Of a DNA stretch of 64,000 nucleotides, positions 15,964-24,461 are shown one piece after another. This DNA comes from Prolixibacteraceae bacterium (GTDB lineage: Bacteria > Bacteroidota > Bacteroidia > Bacteroidales > Prolixibacteraceae): positions 1 through 64,000 of the forward strand of contig DMSQ01000017.1 in assembly GCA_003457135.1 (NCBI GenBank). Reading direction: 5' to 3'. The position numbers were made by a program, and so were the translations under genes. The notes beneath the pieces were generated by a model. It saw only the letters and a list, made by a program, of their open reading frames with translations, searched no databases and was not told where the DNA came from. Each line of letters begins with the position of its first letter. Positions within the stretch are counted from its first letter, which is position 1.

Positions 15964-16716
15964 ATGTTTAAAAGAGAAGATAAACCCGCCGACGATCTGG
16001 TTTTTGGAATACGCGCCGTCATCGAAGCCATTCAGGCTGGAAAAGAAATAGATAAAGTTCTGATAAAAAAAGGATTAATCGGTGATTTGTTTAAGGAACT
16101 TTTTGATCTGATCCGCATCCGGCAGATTGCGTTTCAGTATGTCCCGATTGAAAAGATTAACCGTATTTCGCGAAAAAATCATCAGGGCGTGCTGGCATTT
16201 GTGTCGCCGGTAGCACTACAGCGAATCGAAGATATTATTCCAACCATATATGAAGAAGGAAAAACTCCTTTTGTGCTGGTACTTGATCAGGTTACCGATG
16301 TGCGGAACTTTGGAGCTATAGTTCGTTCGGCCGAATGCGCAGGTGTAAATGCCATTGTCATTCCGGATAAAGGATCGGCCCGCATCAATGCTGATGCTGT
16401 AAAAACCTCTGCAGGCGCATTGCATTTGGTTCCTGTTTGCCGTACCCGCAGCCTGAAGGAAACCATTTCATTCCTGAAAGAATCAGGGTTAAAACTGGTT
16501 GCTGCCACCGAAAAAGCAACAGCGATTTATACCAAAGTCAATCTGACTGGCCCGATAGCTTTCATTATGGGTTCTGAAGATACCGGAATTGATCAGCGTC
16601 TGCTGGCCCTGGCCGATGAAGAAGTTAAAATTCCGATACTCGGCAAAATCGAGTCGCTCAATGTCTCTGTTGCTGCCGGATTGTTGATTTATGAAGTGAT
16701 CAGGCAGAGGGGATAA
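15964..16716 (+). CDS. rlmB: 23S rRNA 2'-O-methyltransferase, RlmB/SpoU (TrmH) family
   Basis: The 250-residue protein has the N-terminal RNA-binding substrate domain (FGIRAVIEAIQAGKEIDKVL, then ISRKNHQGVLAF) and a SPOUT knotted methyltransferase domain with motif 1 DQVTDVRNFGAIVRSAECAG, motif 2 AFIMGSEDTGI and motif 3 IPILGKIESLNVSVAAGLLI. The length and order are those of RlmB, which methylates G2251 in the peptidyl-transferase P loop. It lies between two ABC-F genes, which supports a ribosome-related cluster. The spacer upstream (15826-15963) is low complexity, with the word CAGT repeated five times near 15834-15861. Confidence 0.92.
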   Translation: MFKREDKPADDLVFGIRAVIEAIQAGKEIDKVLIKKGLIGDLFKELFDLIRIRQIAFQYVPIEKINRISRKNHQGVLAFVSPVALQRIEDIIPTIYEEGKTPFVLVLDQVTDVRNFGAIVRSAECAGVNAIVIPDKGSARINADAVKTSAGALHLVPVCRTRSLKETISFLKESGLKLVAATEKATAIYTKVNLTGPIAFIMGSEDTGIDQRLLALADEEVKIPILGKIESLNVSVAAGLLIYEVIRQRG

Positions 16717-16730
16717 AGCCCCCTCCAAAC

Positions 16731-16754
16731 CTCCCCCGAAGGGTGAGGCTTTTT
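16731..16754 (+). terminator. Intrinsic terminator-like hairpin after rlmB
   Basis: CCTCCCCC-GAA-GGGTGAGG has a seven-of-eight-pair stem and is followed by CTTTTTAA, fitting a rho-independent terminator for rlmB. The rest of the spacer to 16881 contains a second palindrome, TCTCCCC-TT-GGGGAGA (16805-16820), and G-rich words that are roughly the reverse complement of the first part. No gene was seen there. Confidence 0.6.
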
Positions 16755-16881
16755 AATTAACTATTAAAAAAAGTAATTCCTTAAGAATCGGGAATCGCTT
16801 AAAGTCTCCCCTTGGGGAGATTTAGAGGGGCTTCAGGGGGTTTGGGGAGGCTTCAATTAAAAATGATAAAAAACAATACAA

Positions 16882-18495
16882 ATGATTACGGTTTCAAATT
16901 TGTCCATTCAGTTCGGGAAAAAACCTTTGTTCTCGGATGTCAATTTAAAATTCACACCGGGAAACTGTTACGGTGTAATTGGTGCCAACGGTGCCGGAAA
17001 ATCGACTTTTCTTAGGCTTATCTCCGGAGATTTGGATGCCACCAGAGGTTCAGTCCTGATGGGTCCGGGCGAACGTCTGTCGGTACTGAACCAGAACCAT
17101 AATGCTTTCGATGAATATACTGTACTTGATACCGTTTTAATGGGCCATACAGAATTGCTCCGGGTGCTGAAAGAAAAAGACGCTCTGTATGCCAAAGCTG
17201 ATTTTACCGAAGAAGATGGACATTTAGCCGCCAAACTGGAAGACGATTTTGCAAACATGAACGGATGGAATGCTGAAAGCGATGCTGCCAGTTTATTGAG
17301 TGGATTGGGAATCAAAGAAGCCATGCACTTTACGCTGATGAAAGACCTGAACGGTAAGGAAAAAGTACGGGTACTGCTTGCTCAGGCTTTATTTGGAAAT
17401 CCCAACAACCTGCTGCTCGATGAGCCTACCAACGATCTTGACCTTGAAACCGTACTTTGGCTCGAAAATTACCTGGCTAATTGTCAGAATACAGTGATCG
17501 TCGTTTCGCATGACCGTCACTTTTTGGATAATGTTTGTACCGACGTGGTTGATATTGACTTCGGAAAAATTCGTGCTTTCTCCGGAAACTATACCTTCTG
17601 GTACGAATCGAGCCAACTGGCTTTGCGTCAGCAGCAGAATCAGAATAAAAAGGCTGAGGAAAAAAAGAAGGAATTGCTTGAATTTATTCAGCGGTTCAGC
17701 GCCAATGTGGCCAAGTCGAAACAAACGACCAGCCGCAAAAAGATGATCGAAAAGCTAAAAATTGAAGAAATTGAACCCTCAACCCGCCGCTATCCAGGAA
17801 TCATTTTTCAGCAGGAACGCGCCACCGGCGACCGTGTGCTGACCGTTGATAACCTTTCGTATATTCAGGATGGCGAAGTGCTGTTCAAAAAGATATCATT
17901 TACCATCGAGCGGGGCGACAAAGTAGTTTTTCTGGCCAAGGAAAACCGTGCTATTACTGCATTCTTCGATATTATTAACCGACAATTGGAACCGACTACC
18001 GGAACTTTTGAATGGGGCGTTACCATTTCCACTGCCTATTTGCCTAACGATGTAACTGGATTCTTCACCAAAAACGAAACGCTTTACGAGTGGCTTGGAA
18101 ATTATTCCACCGACACGAGCGAAAACTTCCTTCGCCAGTATCTTGGAAAAATGTTGTTCACGGGCGACGACCTGCAAAAAAGCGCCAAAGTACTTTCGGG
18201 AGGCGAAAAAATGCGGTGCATGATTGCCCGCATGATGCTGGCCCACCCGAACACAGTAATTCTTGACCATCCGACCAATCATTTGGATATGGAATCAATC
18301 CAGGCCTTTAACAACAACATGAAAACCTATCCCGGACAGGTATTGATGACCGGACATGACCATGAATTTATTGAATCTGTCTGTTCGCGCGTGATCGATT
18401 TGACACCCAAAGGAACAATTGACAAATACATGGATTTTGAGGATTACCTCACCGACGAGAAAATCAAAGCGCTTCGCGAAGAGAAATACAAATAA
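16882..18495 (+). CDS. ABC-F family ATPase, YbiT-like, with one degenerate ATP site
   Basis: The 537-residue protein has two ABC domains and no membrane helices, with the length of YbiT-type ABC-F proteins. NBD1 keeps the P-loop GANGAGKSTFLRL and Walker B LLDEPTNDLDLE, but its signature is LNGKEKVR in place of LSGGxxxR. NBD2 keeps the signature LSGGEKMRCMIAR, but its P-loop region reads FLAKENRAITAFF, with no GxGKS, and its Walker B reads ILDHPTNHLD, with His for the catalytic Glu. The changes therefore all belong to the composite site built from NBD2 Walker motifs and the NBD1 signature; the other site is intact. It should act in translation like its relatives. A regulatory rather than hydrolytic second site is my inference. 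Confidence 0.9.
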   Translation: MITVSNLSIQFGKKPLFSDVNLKFTPGNCYGVIGANGAGKSTFLRLISGDLDATRGSVLMGPGERLSVLNQNHNAFDEYTVLDTVLMGHTELLRVLKEKDALYAKADFTEEDGHLAAKLEDDFANMNGWNAESDAASLLSGLGIKEAMHFTLMKDLNGKEKVRVLLAQALFGNPNNLLLDEPTNDLDLETVLWLENYLANCQNTVIVVSHDRHFLDNVCTDVVDIDFGKIRAFSGNYTFWYESSQLALRQQQNQNKKAEEKKKELLEFIQRFSANVAKSKQTTSRKKMIEKLKIEEIEPSTRRYPGIIFQQERATGDRVLTVDNLSYIQDGEVLFKKISFTIERGDKVVFLAKENRAITAFFDIINRQLEPTTGTFEWGVTISTAYLPNDVTGFFTKNETLYEWLGNYSTDTSENFLRQYLGKMLFTGDDLQKSAKVLSGGEKMRCMIARMMLAHPNTVILDHPTNHLDMESIQAFNNNMKTYPGQVLMTGHDHEFIESVCSRVIDLTPKGTIDKYMDFEDYLTDEKIKALREEKYK

Positions 18496-18530
18496 TCAAC
18501 TACTTACAAGTACTGATTCCGATGAAAATG

Positions 18531-19223
18531 CTACAAGTTTTCTGTAATATCCCTGTAACCCCTGCCAATCGGAATAGATACTCCATTAACCTCAATTATT
18601 TCGGCTGTGTACGATTCAATTTTGCTTTTTGAAACTATAAAAGACCGGTGAATCCGCGGGAAGAGATTTGGAGGTAAAAGAGCCTCAATTTCACGAGTAC
18701 TCATTTTTGAAATGTATTCTTTTTTTGTTGTAATAATTTTGATGTACTCCCTTTGACTTTCAATATAAACGATCTCTGAAAATAAAATTTTCACCTTCTT
18801 TTTATGCACATTTATAAAAATAAAATCTTTTACCTCATGGCTTTCAACTGGTTTAAGTTTTTCATTTTCCGCTGTTCGTACCTTTGTTACCGCTTTTAAA
18901 AAACGTTCAAAATCAAATGGCTTTAACAGGTAATCTGTTACGTTTAAATCAAACCCCTCCACTGCATATTGATGATAAGCGGTTGTAATAATTACGGCAG
19001 GAGGATGAATAAGTGTTTTTAAAAAAGCCATACCTTTTAATTTAGGCAGATGAATATCTAAAAAAATAAGGTCGGTCGTATTGTCCTGCAGGTAGTCAGT
19101 TGCCAGTATTGCATCTTTAAATGTTCCCTGTAATTCAAGAAACGGTACCTGCGAAATGTAATCCGATAAAACTTTTACGGCCAATGGTTCATCTTCTATT
19201 ATAATACACTTTATTTTAGACAT
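18531..19223 (-). CDS. LytTR-family response regulator
   Basis: The 230-residue protein has a receiver domain (about 1-120) with IIEDEP, the phospho-acceptor Asp in IFLDIHLPKLKG (near residue 55), and LLKPFD with the conserved Lys. The C-terminal LytTR DNA-binding domain (about 135-230) shows IVYIESQREYIKI and FPRIHRSFIVSKSKI. It overlaps the kinase gene by eight bases, so the pair is cotranscribed. Targets cannot be read from the sequence; the divergent rhodanese gene is a possible one. Confidence 0.92.
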   Translation of the reverse strand: MSKIKCIIIEDEPLAVKVLSDYISQVPFLELQGTFKDAILATDYLQDNTTDLIFLDIHLPKLKGMAFLKTLIHPPAVIITTAYHQYAVEGFDLNVTDYLLKPFDFERFLKAVTKVRTAENEKLKPVESHEVKDFIFINVHKKKVKILFSEIVYIESQREYIKIITTKKEYISKMSTREIEALLPPNLFPRIHRSFIVSKSKIESYTAEIIEVNGVSIPIGRGYRDITENL

Positions 19224-20271
19224 GGCTTGCCAGATTGATTTTTAAAGTAGAGGTAAACACGGATTCACCTTGTTGAACAGACAGATTGAAATCGGTATAG
19301 AGCAATTCAAGTTGTCGTCTAAGGTTCGAAAGGCCGATATTTTCTTTTACATTCAATTCCCCTGAAGATGTTTCAATTGAATTTTTTACAGAAAATACCA
19401 ATTGACGGTTGTTAACTGAAAGATGAATATCAACGAAGGGATGATTTCTTGTTTCAGAAACACCATGTTTAAACGCATTCTCCACTAGTGGAATAAGTAG
19501 TAGTGGCGGCAAGGCTTGTTTCATATCTTCAATGTCGTGGTTAAAATTGATATGTAACGAATCGTCGTAACGTAATTTTTCAAGAGCAATATAATCATTA
19601 ATTATTTTCAGTTCCTGTTCAACAGCTATATATGCTCCTCCGGTTTCATACAGCATAAAACGCAATATCTGCGACAGACGTAAAATTGATTCCGGAGCCA
19701 AATCAGACTTATCTCTTGCCAATGAATAAATATTATTTAACGTATTGAATAAAAAATGAGGATTCGTTTGTGACTTGAGATAGTTCAATTCTGCTTCCTG
19801 TTTTTCAATACGCAGCTTCTGTGTTGCCTCTTTCAATTTTCTATAATCATAAATATGCCTGAGAACTCCAAAAAAGAAAACAGACGGTATGCCGACTGCA
19901 GCCTGAGAAGAAATTGTTTGTAACAGTGAGGAGAATGTTAGTAAGATAGTATAAATATGCAACTGAATACCAAAGTGTCTCCATGCATACATGCCAAAAG
20001 AACATAACATTAACTGAAGCCAAAAAGCTAAAAGAAATAGAAGAATATTGTAAAGAAAATATTTTCTTTTCCTATTCACAAAAGGCAGGGTGAACTCGAA
20101 AAAACTATAATTGACAGCAACTAGGTAAACAAATCGCCATATATTATTGAAAACCTCTGCCAGCAAAGGACCGGTATAATTTACTAAATCTATGAACAGC
20201 CATAGCGATAAATAAGCGAGTCCGATCCAAAGAAATAATTTAAACCGTTCTGTATTGATAAATGTCTTCAT
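19216..20271 (-). CDS. LytS/YehU-type sensor histidine kinase
   Basis: The 351-residue protein has about four membrane helices in its first 160 residues, then a short coiled coil and a His_kinase (PF06580-type) domain with the phospho-acceptor in LKSQTNPHFLFNTLNNIYSL, followed by an HATPase domain with LIPLVENAFKHG and NIGLSNLRRQLELLY. There is no recognisable periplasmic sensor domain, so the signal is probably sensed within or near the membrane. It signals to the overlapping LytTR regulator. Confidence 0.92.
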   Translation of the reverse strand: MKTFINTERFKLFLWIGLAYLSLWLFIDLVNYTGPLLAEVFNNIWRFVYLVAVNYSFFEFTLPFVNRKRKYFLYNILLFLLAFWLQLMLCSFGMYAWRHFGIQLHIYTILLTFSSLLQTISSQAAVGIPSVFFFGVLRHIYDYRKLKEATQKLRIEKQEAELNYLKSQTNPHFLFNTLNNIYSLARDKSDLAPESILRLSQILRFMLYETGGAYIAVEQELKIINDYIALEKLRYDDSLHINFNHDIEDMKQALPPLLLIPLVENAFKHGVSETRNHPFVDIHLSVNNRQLVFSVKNSIETSSGELNVKENIGLSNLRRQLELLYTDFNLSVQQGESVFTSTLKINLASHV

Positions 20272-20623
20272 CTTGCTATTTATGAAATAAATTCAGGACA
20301 AATCTTTTCCTTTTCATATTGAATGCCATATAATTAACTTTTGGGGTACGCAAATAACGTGAAAAAGTCAATCAAAAAAAATTGAAATGTTCTATCCTTC
20401 AATAAAACTACTTCCCGTTTGTTTACCCATTCTTCAACTTGATTGACCTTACTACGAAGTTAATATACCATAATACGCTGTCTATTGACTCGAGCATTTA
20501 GTGTTTTCTTTTATTAATTATTCTTGCAATAGTTTTATTCAACGATAATTTCAGTAAAAAACAATTTGAACTGAAAGTTCTACCCAAGCTAAATAATGGA
20601 TAATAAAAAAGGAGGTAAAAAAA
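20272..20623. promoter_or_regulatory. Divergent spacer with a strong Shine-Dalgarno for the rhodanese gene
   Basis: The 352-base spacer separates the kinase gene (minus strand) from the rhodanese gene (plus strand) and must hold both promoters; I see no clear TAnnTTTG box. AAAGGAGG at about 20610-20617 lies eight bases before the ATG at 20624. Such a complete Shine-Dalgarno is unusual among the genes of this window and decides for the upstream start. Confidence 0.5.
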
Positions 20624-22345
20624 ATGGAATCAAACAAAAAGACCGCAAGAATTTCAGATGAACTGAAAATCAATGCAAAGATGAAGCTTTCAATCCCGCT
20701 GGTAAACCAGTTAAAGTTTTTTAGACATTGCCTACTTCTTGTATGCCTGTTACTTGTGCAGACTCTGATGGCGCAGGAAGGAATCAAAGGAAATCTTGTC
20801 AGTGTCAACTGGCTTGAGAAAAATCTCAAGAATGCCAATGTCCTGATACTCGACGCGTCCCCTTCACAAATCTATTCTGCAAAACACATCCCCGGTGCAA
20901 TCAGCTACGACATTTTCACCTATGGCGTCCAGGAATTGCCGGTCACCGAGATAGAAAAGCGTTACCAATCCTGGGGAATCAGTCCCGGAAAAAAGATTGT
21001 CATGTACGATCAGGGCGGCACATTCATGGCTACAAGGCTCTTTTTCTCTCTCCATTATTACGGTTTCCCGGCAAAAGACCTTTTCATCCTGAACGGCGGG
21101 CTTTCCAAATGGCAGGAGGCAGCACTGCCTGTAACAGCCGAAGTAACTCCCACCCCGAAAAAAGGTTCTTTCACCATTAGAAAGCTTAACGAAGATGTAA
21201 AAGTCGAATTGCCGGAATTCCTTACCGCATCCGGGGACCCACGCAACAATGTTTTACTTGAAGCGCTTGATCCTGACTGGCATTTTGGAGGACTTCCCTT
21301 CTTTAGCAGGGCTGGCCATATCCCAAATGCCATCATGTTACCAAGTTCAGACTTTTACAAACCGGACAAGACCTTTAAATCAGCTGATGAGATAAGGAAC
21401 ATGCTGACCTACCTGGGCATTAGACCTGAACAGAAGATTTACACCCATTGCGGTGGCGGAATAGCTGCCAGTGTGCCTTTCTTCGCGCTTAAGTTTCTGC
21501 TTGACTACCCCACGGTGAAACTTTACCCGGGCTCGCAGCTGGAATGGGTGTCCGATCAACGAGAACTTCCTGTCTGGACTTATGATTCCCCATTCCTCCT
21601 GAGAGAGACACAGTGGTTACAGTTCTGGGGCGGACAAAGGGCAAGGATGTACGGAATCTCACATGTTACTATCATTGATGTTCGGCCTGCCGCTGAATTC
21701 AATGAGGGACATGTGCCTTTTGCACTTAACATCCCTGCAGATGTATTCAAAAACAATATCACCAATCCCGGCAAACTGGCTGAAATTATGGGTACTGCCG
21801 GTGTCAGTGCTTCTCACGAAGCGGTTGTAATTTCTGGTGCGGGATTGACGAAAGACGCGGCCCTTGCGTTTATTATGCTGGAAAAACTGGGACAAAAAAA
21901 AATATCCGTCTTCATGGACTCCGTGGAGAAATGGGCACAACTTGGTTTCGCCGTGACGAAGGATGCAACGGTTGTGGGTCCTAAAAAGGTTCCCAATGAC
22001 TTATCCATACTTCCAACGAATTATCCCGTTAATGTCAGCAAGGGCGTAATAATTGCTGACTCAAAGAACGCACACGGACTTTATCCGAAAGTATTCATTG
22101 CTTCGGGCAAAAACGTACCTGCCAGCGATCAGGATGGTAAAATTGTTCATCTCCCGTACACTGATCTTCTGAACGCTGATGGTACGCCCAAAGCTGCAAA
22201 AGATATCTGGAATATCCTGGCCAGCGCCGGAGTACTGAGATATGCGGAACTTGTTTGCTATTCCGACGATGCCGGAGAAGCCGCAGTCAACTATTTTATT
22301 CTCAAGCTTATGGGCTACCCTGATATAAAGGTGTTGGTTAAATAA
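20624..22345 (+). CDS. Exported protein with four rhodanese-like domains
   Basis: The 573-residue protein (start fixed by the GGAGG at about 20612-20617; an inner ATG at 20681 would give a more usual signal peptide) has a hydrophobic export segment at about 37-50. Four rhodanese-like units follow, each opening with a VLILDASPSQI- or IDVRPAAEF-type strand. Only unit 2 keeps a cysteine in the active loop (YTHCGGGIAAS). Units 1, 3 and 4 have YDQGGTFMATR, ISGAGLTKDAA and YSDDAGEAA. It probably handles sulfane sulfur in the periplasm, with the other units structural or ligand-binding; this is inference. It is divergent from a LytS/LytTR pair. Confidence 0.85.
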   Translation: MESNKKTARISDELKINAKMKLSIPLVNQLKFFRHCLLLVCLLLVQTLMAQEGIKGNLVSVNWLEKNLKNANVLILDASPSQIYSAKHIPGAISYDIFTYGVQELPVTEIEKRYQSWGISPGKKIVMYDQGGTFMATRLFFSLHYYGFPAKDLFILNGGLSKWQEAALPVTAEVTPTPKKGSFTIRKLNEDVKVELPEFLTASGDPRNNVLLEALDPDWHFGGLPFFSRAGHIPNAIMLPSSDFYKPDKTFKSADEIRNMLTYLGIRPEQKIYTHCGGGIAASVPFFALKFLLDYPTVKLYPGSQLEWVSDQRELPVWTYDSPFLLRETQWLQFWGGQRARMYGISHVTIIDVRPAAEFNEGHVPFALNIPADVFKNNITNPGKLAEIMGTAGVSASHEAVVISGAGLTKDAALAFIMLEKLGQKKISVFMDSVEKWAQLGFAVTKDATVVGPKKVPNDLSILPTNYPVNVSKGVIIADSKNAHGLYPKVFIASGKNVPASDQDGKIVHLPYTDLLNADGTPKAAKDIWNILASAGVLRYAELVCYSDDAGEAAVNYFILKLMGYPDIKVLVK

Positions 22346-22434
22346 TTGTAAATACAAGGGATATCCACAAATTGATTTAACCTAAGAAACATGAACTACC
22401 TCTGAAAATTCTTAACAAACCGACTCAAATATAT

Positions 22435-22470
22435 AAAAAAGCGCTGTAATCGAAATGATTACAGCGCTTT
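22435..22470 (-). terminator. Rho-independent terminator of tRNA-Lys
   Basis: Read on the minus strand, AGCGCTGTAATC-ATTTC-GATTACAGCGCT is a perfect 12-bp stem with a five-base loop, followed by TTTTTATATAT. It lies 15 bases after the tRNA 3' end. It may also stop transcripts coming from the rhodanese gene on the plus strand. Confidence 0.85.
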
Positions 22471-22484
22471 ATAGAGTCTAAAAG

Positions 22485-22557
22485 TGACCCAGCTGGGATT
22501 CGGACCCAGGACCCCATCCTTAAAAGGGATGTGCTCTACCAGCTGAGCTACTGAGTC
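22485..22557 (-). tRNA. tRNA-Lys (anticodon UUU)
   Basis: The 73-base cloverleaf is complete: acceptor GACTCAG with CTGGGTC and discriminator A, D arm GCTC-AGCTGGTA-GAGC, anticodon stem CATCC/GGATG with loop CTTTTAA (anticodon TTT), variable loop GGGTC and T arm CTGGG/CCCAG. CCA is not encoded. The T loop reads TCCGAAT instead of the near-universal TTCGAAT, so position 55, normally pseudouridine, is C. A promoter lies at 22593-22622 and a terminator at 22435-22470, so it is a single tRNA transcription unit. Confidence 0.95.
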
Positions 22558-22592
22558 ATCCTCAATTGCCTTATCTTTCTGTTAAGGCGCTG

Positions 22593-22622
22593 CAAAGGTA
22601 GAAGCTATTTTCTTTTTTGCAA
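22593..22622 (-). promoter_or_regulatory. Bacteroidota-type promoter of tRNA-Lys
   Basis: On the minus strand TTG (22622-22620) is followed after 19 bases by TACCTTTG (22600-22593). This fits the TTTG-n19-21-TAnnTTTG consensus of the phylum's primary sigma factor. It lies about 35 bases upstream of the tRNA 5' end. Confidence 0.75.
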
Positions 22623-22749
22623 CCCAGCCATGAAATTAATCACAAATTTGCTACAGTTTTTATAAACATATGAATCTTAACTTTATAAGAAGAGGTCGTT
22701 GAGAAATAAAACTAATTTTGTTGTTTGTAATCATCCAATTTTTCGGCTC

Positions 22750-23553
22750 ATGAAAAATAAAGTCGTTATTATTACCGGCGCTTCATCAGGAATTGGCCGG
22801 GCCCTGGCTAAAGAATTCGCTTCCAGGGGTGCGAGGTTATCTCTTGCAGCACGCCGCACCGGGTTGCTCAAAGAGCTTCAATCCGAACTTCCTGAAACAC
22901 AAATACTGATTCATAAAACCGATGTAAGTCAGGAAGATGATTGCCGTATGTTAATAAAGGAAACTGTTAATCGTTTTGGGCAAATTGACGTACTGATCAA
23001 CAATGCAGGAATTTCAATGCGTGCTCTTTTTGAAGATGTTGACCTGAAAGTAATTCGACAGTTGATGGATGTAAATTTCTATGGTACAGTTTATTGCAGC
23101 AAATTTGCTTTGCCATACCTCCTGAAGACTAAAGGAAGTCTGGTCGGTGTTATTTCCATTGCAGGTTATGTTGGCCTGCCCGGAAGATCCGGATATTCAG
23201 CTTCTAAATTTGCTATTCGTGGATTTCTGGATTCTGTCAGAATTGAAAATCTCAAAAAAGGCCTGCATGTTTTGGTTGCTGCTCCAGGCTTTACAGCTTC
23301 TGAAGTTCGGAAGGCAGCGCTAACCCGGGATGGATCTGAACAAGGAGAAAGTCCCCGGGATGAAGATAAGATGATGTCGGCTGAAGAATGTGCCAGGCAT
23401 ATTGTCAAAGCCGTGGAAAAACGAAAGAGAGAACTGATACTGACTTTTACCAAAGGAAAATTCACTGTTTTTCTGGGGAAATTTTTTCCTTCGCTGCTCG
23501 ACAAACTGACCTATAGCCACATGGCCAAAGAACCTAATTCTCCATTCAAATAA
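22750..23553 (+). CDS. Short-chain dehydrogenase/reductase (SDR)
   Basis: From ATG 22750 (a TTG 51 bases upstream only adds a non-conserved stretch) the protein has 267 residues. It shows the classical SDR marks: TGASSGIGRALAKEF for cofactor binding, INNAGIS, and the catalytic Ser...Tyr-x3-Lys in ISIAGYVGLPGRSGYSASKF. The C-terminal part (GKFTVFLGKFFPSLLDKLTY) is like that of DltE/YqjQ-type SDRs. Substrate unknown. It is followed directly by an in-strand fragment of a thioesterase gene. Confidence 0.9.
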   Translation: MKNKVVIITGASSGIGRALAKEFASRGARLSLAARRTGLLKELQSELPETQILIHKTDVSQEDDCRMLIKETVNRFGQIDVLINNAGISMRALFEDVDLKVIRQLMDVNFYGTVYCSKFALPYLLKTKGSLVGVISIAGYVGLPGRSGYSASKFAIRGFLDSVRIENLKKGLHVLVAAPGFTASEVRKAALTRDGSEQGESPRDEDKMMSAEECARHIVKAVEKRKRELILTFTKGKFTVFLGKFFPSLLDKLTYSHMAKEPNSPFK

Positions 23554-23555
23554 AA

Positions 23556-23735
23556 AAATTTCCGATAAAAACTGAGATTTATAACGAAAAAGGAGAATTG
23601 ATTAATTCAGGAGAAACAATTTTGGTGTTTTTCAATGCACTTACGAATAAACCAGTTGCAGCGCCTAAATTTTTTATTGAGGAAATGAACCGGATTTTTA
23701 ATAAAAACCTTTTTGAACAACGACAACAACTGTAA
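23556..23735 (+). pseudogene. C-terminal remnant of a 4HBT (hotdog) acyl-CoA thioesterase
   Basis: An open frame without a start, right after the SDR stop, reads KFPIKTEIYNEKGELINSGE then TILVFFNALTNKPVAAPKFF and IEEMNRIF. This is the C-terminal third of FadM/YbgC-type thioesterases, whose last strands have the form IYNE.GELIN.GETTLVFV. The N-terminal two thirds with the active-site Asp are missing. The end overlaps the 3' end of the lysE-like gene on the other strand. Confidence 0.7.
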
Positions 23736-24333
23736 TCAGCACAAACAACACAATTAAAATTCCGGCAGTTTTATTGATCCACCATAAAATACGCAGATTA
23801 AACTTGTGTTTAAATATACTGACAACTCCCGACAGTGAAAACCACCAGATAAAAGCTCCGCTAAAAATTCCGAGAATGACAAAAAACGAATGATATGGTT
23901 TCTCCATACTAATCGCTACACCCGAACTGGTAAAAACAGCAAGAAATACAAAAACGGTAAGCGGATTGGAAATAGTGACCAGAAAACTTGAAATAATATC
24001 CTGAAAATGAGTGTTTCCTTTTAGTCGGTTGCGACGTAAATCAGTCACCGGATTTTTAAAGAAGATGTGAATGCCAAGCGCCAAAACAACCAAAGCGCCA
24101 AAAGCCTGGAAAAGCAATTCATTTTCACGGATGAAATCAATAATAAAAGTCAGGCTGAAACCGGCTATGACAGCATAAAGCGTATCAGACAAAGCAGCTC
24201 CCATTCCTGACATTAAACCGGCCACACGGCTTTTATTCACGGTTCGCTGAATGACTAATATACCTATTGGACCAAGTGGTATGGAGACCAAAAATCCAAT
24301 TAAAATTCCTTTCAGTAACAACGTTAAAAACAT
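23698..24333 (-). CDS. LysE/RhtB-family exporter
   Basis: The 211-residue protein has about six membrane helices and the LysE-family N-terminus IGFLVSIPLGPIGILVIQRT, then GMGAALSDTLYAVIAGF. Family members export amino acids or related small metabolites using the proton-motive force. The helix near residues 115-135 has ISNPLTVFVFLAVF, typical of the second family motif. Its substrate cannot be inferred. The gene overlaps the thioesterase remnant at its 3' end, a sign that DNA was deleted here. Confidence 0.88.
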   Translation of the reverse strand: MFLTLLLKGILIGFLVSIPLGPIGILVIQRTVNKSRVAGLMSGMGAALSDTLYAVIAGFSLTFIIDFIRENELLFQAFGALVVLALGIHIFFKNPVTDLRRNRLKGNTHFQDIISSFLVTISNPLTVFVFLAVFTSSGVAISMEKPYHSFFVILGIFSGAFIWWFSLSGVVSIFKHKFNLRILWWINKTAGILIVLFVLITVVVVVQKGFY

Positions 24334-24461
24334 AGGCCAAAAATAATCGATTTAACCGGTTAACAACATCATATTTCAACTTCACAAAACTTTTATATTT
24401 CCAAATCGTTTTCGCATAAATTCGTATTTTTAGAACGTTTTAGAATCAAAAAACTTTACAA

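Noticed and set aside
22560..22600. Second tRNA next to tRNA-Lys
   Set aside because: The sequence to the right of the tRNA is a leader and promoter; no second cloverleaf can be folded.
22699..22749. Upstream TTG start for the SDR
   Set aside because: The added 17 residues are not SDR-like; the ATG at 22750 puts the cofactor strand at the usual place.
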